Part shown: positions 60,753 to 64,000 of the stretch, piece by piece | How the letters are laid out: each line of letters starts with the position of its first letter | Numbering within the stretch: the stretch's first letter is position 1 | NCBI GenBank assembly: GCA_022796795.1 | Contig: JAAWJI010000001.1 | Span: 142,410-206,409 of the forward strand | Origin: Lachnospiraceae bacterium | GTDB taxonomy: Bacteria > Bacillota > Clostridia > Lachnospirales > Lachnospiraceae | Length of the DNA stretch: 64,000 nucleotides | Direction: 5' to 3' | Program-made: the position numbers and the translations under genes | Notes under the pieces: model-generated | What the model saw: only the letters and a program-made list of their open reading frames with translations | Database searches by the model: none | What the model was told of the DNA's origin: nothing

Positions 60753-62138
60753 TTATCGCTGATTCTGCGGAATATCCGGCAGGCTGGCAAAGCCAGGCTT
60801 CAGATCCTCGTCTGTAGGGATATAATCGCTCATATTTCCCTCCAGATAAGAGGAATAGGCTGTCATGTCAAAATATCCGGTGCCTGTCAGGCCGAAGAGG
60901 ATGGTCTTGGCTTCTCCGGTTTCTTTGCACTTTTTGGCCTCGTCAATAGCAGTGCGGATGGCATGGGCGGATTCCGGCGCTGGGAGTATGGTCTCCTGCT
61001 TGGCAAAGAAGGTGGCGGCCTCAAAGACCCGGGTCTGCTCTACGGATACGGCTTCCATGAACCCATCGTGATAAAGCTTGGAGAGGATGGGGGACATGCC
61101 GTGGTAGCGCAGGCCGCCGGCATGATTGGGGGAGGGCATGAAGCCGGAGCCCAGGGTGTACATGCGGGCCATGGGTGTGATCCTGGCTGTGTCGCAAAAA
61201 TCATAGGCGTAGCGGCCCCTGGTCAGGGAGGGGCAGGAGGCGGGCTCCACGGCAATGATCCGGGGATTGGCCTTTCCGGTCAGCTTATCCTGCATAAAGG
61301 GAGCGATAAGGCCGCCCAGATTGGAGCCGCCGCCGGCGCATCCGATGATGAGATCCGGATATTCGTCTATAAGCTCCATGGCTTGCTTGGTTTCCAGGCC
61401 GATGATGGACTGATGCAGCAAGACCTGGTTGAGCACAGAGCCCAGTACATAGCGGCAGCCCGGGGTGGAGACGGCCTTCTCCACGGCTTCCGAGATGGCG
61501 CAGCCTAAGCTTCCGCCGGTATTTGGATTTTCTGCCAGAATTTTGCGGCCGGCTTCGGTGCTGCTGCTGGGGCTGGCGATGACGTTTCCGTCAAAGGTCT
61601 GGATCACCGCCTTGCGGAAGGGCTTCTGCTCAAAGGAAACCTTCACCATAAACACGGTCAGGGGCAGCCCGAAAAAGGCGCAGGCCTCGGCCAGAGCCGT
61701 TCCCCACTGTCCGGCTCCCGTCTCGGTGGTAAGCCCGGTGAGCCCTTCTTTTTTGGCATAGTAGGCCTGGGCTACAGCGGAGTTTAGCTTATGGCTTCCC
61801 GAGGTGTTATTTCCCTCAAACTTATAGTAGATTTTAGCTGGAGTGTCCAGCGCTTTTTCCAGGTTATAGGCCCGGCATAGGGGAGAGGGGCGGTACATGT
61901 GATAAAATTCCTGTACCTCCTCCGGGATATCCACGTAACGGGTGGCGGCGTCCATTTCCTGACGGGCCAGCTCCTTACAAAAAACAGGGTACAGATCCTC
62001 CTGGGTGGCCGGTTTCAGAGTAGCAGGATTCAGCATGGGATCCGGCTGTTCCTTCATGTCCGCCCGCAGATTATACCATTGTCTGGGCATCTGGTCTTCT
62101 GTCAAATAGATTCTGTGTGGGATTTTCTTCATGGTCAT
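60753..62138 (-). CDS. trpB: Tryptophan synthase beta-like protein, TrpB2 type
   Basis: A 461-residue PLP enzyme that joins indole and serine to tryptophan. The PLP lysine is Lys117 in NNTSGSHKLNSA, and the phosphate loop is CAGGGSNLGG. The longer N-terminal part and the TSGSHKLN motif place it in the TrpB2 branch, which usually works without a TrpA partner. No other trp gene is adjacent. ATG 62138, with AGGAGG eight bases upstream, is chosen. The leader carries a tRNA-Trp T-box, so expression should rise when charged tRNA-Trp is scarce. Confidence 0.93.
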   Translation of the reverse strand: MTMKKIPHRIYLTEDQMPRQWYNLRADMKEQPDPMLNPATLKPATQEDLYPVFCKELARQEMDAATRYVDIPEEVQEFYHMYRPSPLCRAYNLEKALDTPAKIYYKFEGNNTSGSHKLNSAVAQAYYAKKEGLTGLTTETGAGQWGTALAEACAFFGLPLTVFMVKVSFEQKPFRKAVIQTFDGNVIASPSSSTEAGRKILAENPNTGGSLGCAISEAVEKAVSTPGCRYVLGSVLNQVLLHQSIIGLETKQAMELIDEYPDLIIGCAGGGSNLGGLIAPFMQDKLTGKANPRIIAVEPASCPSLTRGRYAYDFCDTARITPMARMYTLGSGFMPSPNHAGGLRYHGMSPILSKLYHDGFMEAVSVEQTRVFEAATFFAKQETILPAPESAHAIRTAIDEAKKCKETGEAKTILFGLTGTGYFDMTAYSSYLEGNMSDYIPTDEDLKPGFASLPDIPQNQR

Positions 62139-62244
62139 AATCGTGTCCTCCTGTTTTGAAATATGAATTTCTCCGGAGCTTGGGCCTAGGCTGGAAAACA
62201 AGCCGGCGGAAATGATCCGGGGATAGATTTTGCTGAGAGAAGGA

Positions 62245-62541
62245 CGTTAGACAAAAAAGAAAGAGCCCTTGTCTCAGCTGCTGCTGGGACAAAAGCTCAA
62301 AATATGCTTCTGCGGTACCACCCAAATTGATCTTACGATCCACTCACTCCATATACCATCATATATGCTCCCAGGATAACGGGTGGAGATCCCGTCAGGC
62401 ACTACTAAGCCGCGGCTTTTCGTCCTGCCCTCAGAAGTCCATTCACCGCAAGTTGTTTTACTGCCTCGCACCATCCGGCAGCTCTCTGAAAAACGTCGTT
62501 GCGACTACTCCTCTTCTTCAGCGGTTTTGTCTGTGAAATTA
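62245..62541 (-). promoter_or_regulatory. T-box riboswitch, tRNA-Trp specific
   Basis: Read on the minus strand, the leader has a stem I region starting near 62530, a specifier site GAATGGAC with the tryptophan codon TGG at 62441-62439, the conserved T-box TTTGGGTGGTACCGC at 62326-62312, and a terminator. Uncharged tRNA-Trp would pair with the specifier codon and the T-box, opening the terminator. The Trp codon agrees with the trpB2 gene controlled. This fills most of the gap between trpB2 and yigZ. Confidence 0.93.
62253..62298 (-). terminator. T-box terminator hairpin
   Basis: On the minus strand, GAGC, TTGTCCCAGC and an AGCA loop are followed by GCTGAGACAA and GCTC, then a T tract. It competes with the antiterminator formed by the T-box sequence just upstream. 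Confidence 0.85.
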
Positions 62542-62547
62542 AAATGA

Positions 62548-62576
62548 ATTATAAACAGCTCCCCTGCATTTGTCAA
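62548..62576 (-). promoter_or_regulatory. Promoter of the trpB2 T-box leader
   Basis: On the minus strand, a perfect TTGACA and a perfect TATAAT are separated by 17 bases. Transcription would start near 62541, giving a leader of about 400 bases before the trpB2 start. Confidence 0.87.
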
Positions 62577-62662
62577 GAAAATTTTAAAAAAAATTGAAAT
62601 TCGTCAAAATCGGAAGGTGTTTACAGGATTTCTTAAAAATCCCAGAGATGGTCCAATTCCCG

Positions 62663-63322
62663 TCACGCCTCCGGAAACAAAAGGATCTCTCCTCCAAAGA
62701 GGGCAAACCAGCAGGCATCCAGCAGCTGAAGGCCAGCCTTTCCGTTTGTGCCTTCGATAAGCTTTTTCTCGATCTCTGCGATCCGATCCACAGGAATCAG
62801 GGCTTCCACCCGGACCTGATCCGTGTAATGGGAGGAGAGGATGGGAATGCCGGCCTGTCCCAGAATATACTGGATTTTTCCAATGCCGTTATAGTCGGTT
62901 TGGATTTCCAGCTTTCGGGCATACTGCTTTTCAATGACAGACGCATGGGAAAGTCCTTCCTGTACGGATTTTGAGTAGGCCCGCACCAGTCCGCCGGTTC
63001 CAAGTAAAGTGCCGCCAAAATAGCGGGTGACCACCACGGCTGTGTCGCAAAGCTTTTCTCCCAGCAGCACATCCAGCATGGGACGGCCTGCGGTTCCCCC
63101 AGGCTCCCCATCGTCGCTGCAGCGGGTAAGCTGGTTTTCAAAGCCGATGACATAGGCGGAGCAGTTGTGGCTGGCATCCCAATATTTCTTTTTCATGCGT
63201 TCCAGGAAAGCTGCGGCCTCCTCCTCGCTGTGCACAGGTTCTACAGTGGCGATAAAGCGGGATTTTTTTTCTGTAATTTCTCCCTGACCGCCCAGATAGA
63301 CGGTTTTGTAAGCTGTAATCAT
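62663..63322 (-). CDS. yigZ: YigZ/IMPACT family protein
   Basis: A 219-residue protein with the N-terminal IMPACT-type domain (KKSRFIATVEPV, CSDDGEPGGTAGRPML, VTRYFGGTLLGTGGLVRAY) and a C-terminal DUF1949-like domain. The family is widespread and its role is not well defined; regulation of translation under stress has been proposed for the eukaryotic relative. ATG 63322 has AAAGGA upstream; the open frame reaches further but is not supported. Confidence 0.9.
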   Translation of the reverse strand: MITAYKTVYLGGQGEITEKKSRFIATVEPVHSEEEAAAFLERMKKKYWDASHNCSAYVIGFENQLTRCSDDGEPGGTAGRPMLDVLLGEKLCDTAVVVTRYFGGTLLGTGGLVRAYSKSVQEGLSHASVIEKQYARKLEIQTDYNGIGKIQYILGQAGIPILSSHYTDQVRVEALIPVDRIAEIEKKLIEGTNGKAGLQLLDACWFALFGGEILLFPEA

Positions 63323-63358
63323 GGGAAATCCTTTCCGGTATGTAATCTGTTTAAAGGT

Positions 63359-63387
63359 ATTATAGCGGATTTCCAGGGGAAAGACAA
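63359..63387 (-). promoter_or_regulatory. Promoter of yigZ
   Basis: On the minus strand, TTGTCT and a perfect TATAAT are 17 bases apart, about 37 bases before the yigZ start. Just upstream lies a 10-base direct repeat (AAAGCCAGGC twice on the plus strand, 63401-63420). Confidence 0.6.
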
Positions 63388-63474
63388 TTCTATTTGGGAA
63401 AAAGCCAGGCAAAGCCAGGCAAAAACTAGGCAACGCTAATTTTGGAATGTCCGGGGGAATGGGATTGGTCCGGA

Positions 63475-63771
63475 TTAAGCTGCGCTTATGAGCTCGTCCA
63501 GCACCTCCAGGAGGCACATGGGCGTTACAGCATTGTGAATCAAATGCTGTAACAGCTGGCGCACAAAGGCCTCGGAGTAGGAGATGGGAGGCGTATCGGA
63601 TTCCTCGGCCAGGGTTTGGTCCTCCGTATACTTCCGGACCCGGATACCGTAGAGCGTGTCGGCTTTGTTTCCCCGATCCAGACAGGTGAGGAAGTATTGC
63701 AGATGCAGAAGAGGGCCTTCCCCCTGGGTGCAGGTGATTTCACGGATAGGGATATATTGATAATGATTCAT
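63475..63771 (-). CDS. Small protein, DUF6514-like
   Basis: A 98-residue cytoplasmic protein. The core TLYGIRVRK, a SEAFVRQLLQHL helix and LLEVLDELI near the end resemble small Lachnospiraceae proteins grouped as DUF6514; I am not certain of this match. ATG 63771 has AAAAGGAG upstream. No function is known, and the neighbours give no hint. Confidence 0.65.
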   Translation of the reverse strand: MNHYQYIPIREITCTQGEGPLLHLQYFLTCLDRGNKADTLYGIRVRKYTEDQTLAEESDTPPISYSEAFVRQLLQHLIHNAVTPMCLLEVLDELISAA

Positions 63772-63883
63772 GCTTCTTTGCTCCTTTTTATTTTTTGGAC
63801 CGCCCCAAAGGGGGCTTAGGTACAAAAAGAGTATACAGAAAAAGTGATGCAAAGTTTGTCATAAGCTGTCGGTGAGGAGGATC

Positions 63884-64000
63884 TTTTTGCGTCTGGGGCT
63901 GGCTGAACTGTTTGACAAAAGTGAAATCCGTCCGTTCAGCCCGCGCCATTCGCAAAAACCGCGCTTTCAGCGCTTCCCGCTGCTATCGCAGCTCTTTTTG
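63884..64000. repeat. Palindrome-rich stretch at the window edge
   Basis: Two nested perfect inverted repeats occur: TTTTTGCG (63884-63891) with CGCAAAAA (63951-63958), and GGCTGAAC (63901-63908) with GTTCAGCC (63934-63941). Two short hairpins follow: GCGCT-TTC-AGCGC (63961-63973) and GCTGC-TATC-GCAGC (63979-63992), the latter running into TCTTTTT like a terminator. This could be a dispersed palindromic element or a structured RNA. A TTG-initiated frame from 63887, with GGAGG upstream, also stays open to the edge, so a partial gene cannot be excluded. Confidence 0.5.

Noticed and set aside
62327..62536. Plus-strand frames in the trpB2 leader
   Set aside because: The region is explained by the T-box structure on the minus strand.

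Overview
The window looks like chromosomal DNA from a Gram-positive Clostridia bacterium, most likely a member of the Lachnospiraceae. The evidence is moderate GC, strong AGGAGG ribosome binding sites, sigma-A type promoters, a tRNA-Trp T-box, a preQ1-I riboswitch before queT, the cdaA-cdaR pair, an HPr with both His15 and Ser46, lipoprotein binding proteins, YesM/YesN two-component pairs and a DUF4179 anti-sigma factor. I see no rRNA, tRNA, CRISPR array or prophage. The only mobile-element-type gene is a lone tyrosine recombinase.

Layout. 1-4.4 kb: GHKL kinase, aminotransferase, SfsA and MutY. 4.4-6.7 kb: UDP-galactopyranose mutase and a glycosyltransferase, closed by a terminator. 6.9-16.8 kb: a catabolic locus with a ribose-type ABC importer, a YesM/YesN sensor-regulator pair, a fucose-isomerase-like protein and a neutral-ceramidase-like hydrolase. 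16.9-24.6 kb: PAP2 phosphatase (minus strand), lipid kinase, an orphan CbiQ/CbiO transporter core, a GH36 alpha-galactosidase and a UGM-like flavoenzyme. 24.7-30.5 kb: ECF sigma and anti-sigma factors, then a two-component system with a BcrA-type ABC exporter. 30.5-39.9 kb: an unusual minus-strand block (propeller-SBP lipoprotein, two MalF/MalG-type permeases, a repeat-containing HlyD adaptor and a MacB-like permease without an ATPase), divergent from an OmpR-type regulator and kinase. 39.9-45.8 kb: solitary integrase, preQ1-controlled queT, mreB, recD2 and comF. 45.8-50.1 kb: two unknown membrane proteins, cdaA, cdaR and HPr. 50.2-60.7 kb: a surface-glycan cluster with two large glycan-type membrane proteins, a flippase, an acetyltransferase and three GT2 enzymes. 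60.7-64 kb (minus strand): trpB2 under a Trp T-box, yigZ, a small DUF6514-like gene, and a palindrome-rich edge.

How the genes work together. The first catabolic locus has all parts of a sense-import-process module for an unidentified sugar or sugar-like ligand. The minus-strand block at 30.5-37.7 kb is the most unusual assembly. It combines importer-type parts with exporter-type parts and has its own two-component system, but encodes no nucleotide-binding subunit. The cdaA region couples c-di-AMP synthesis to two uncharacterised membrane proteins. All functions are inferred from reading the sequence; no database search was possible.
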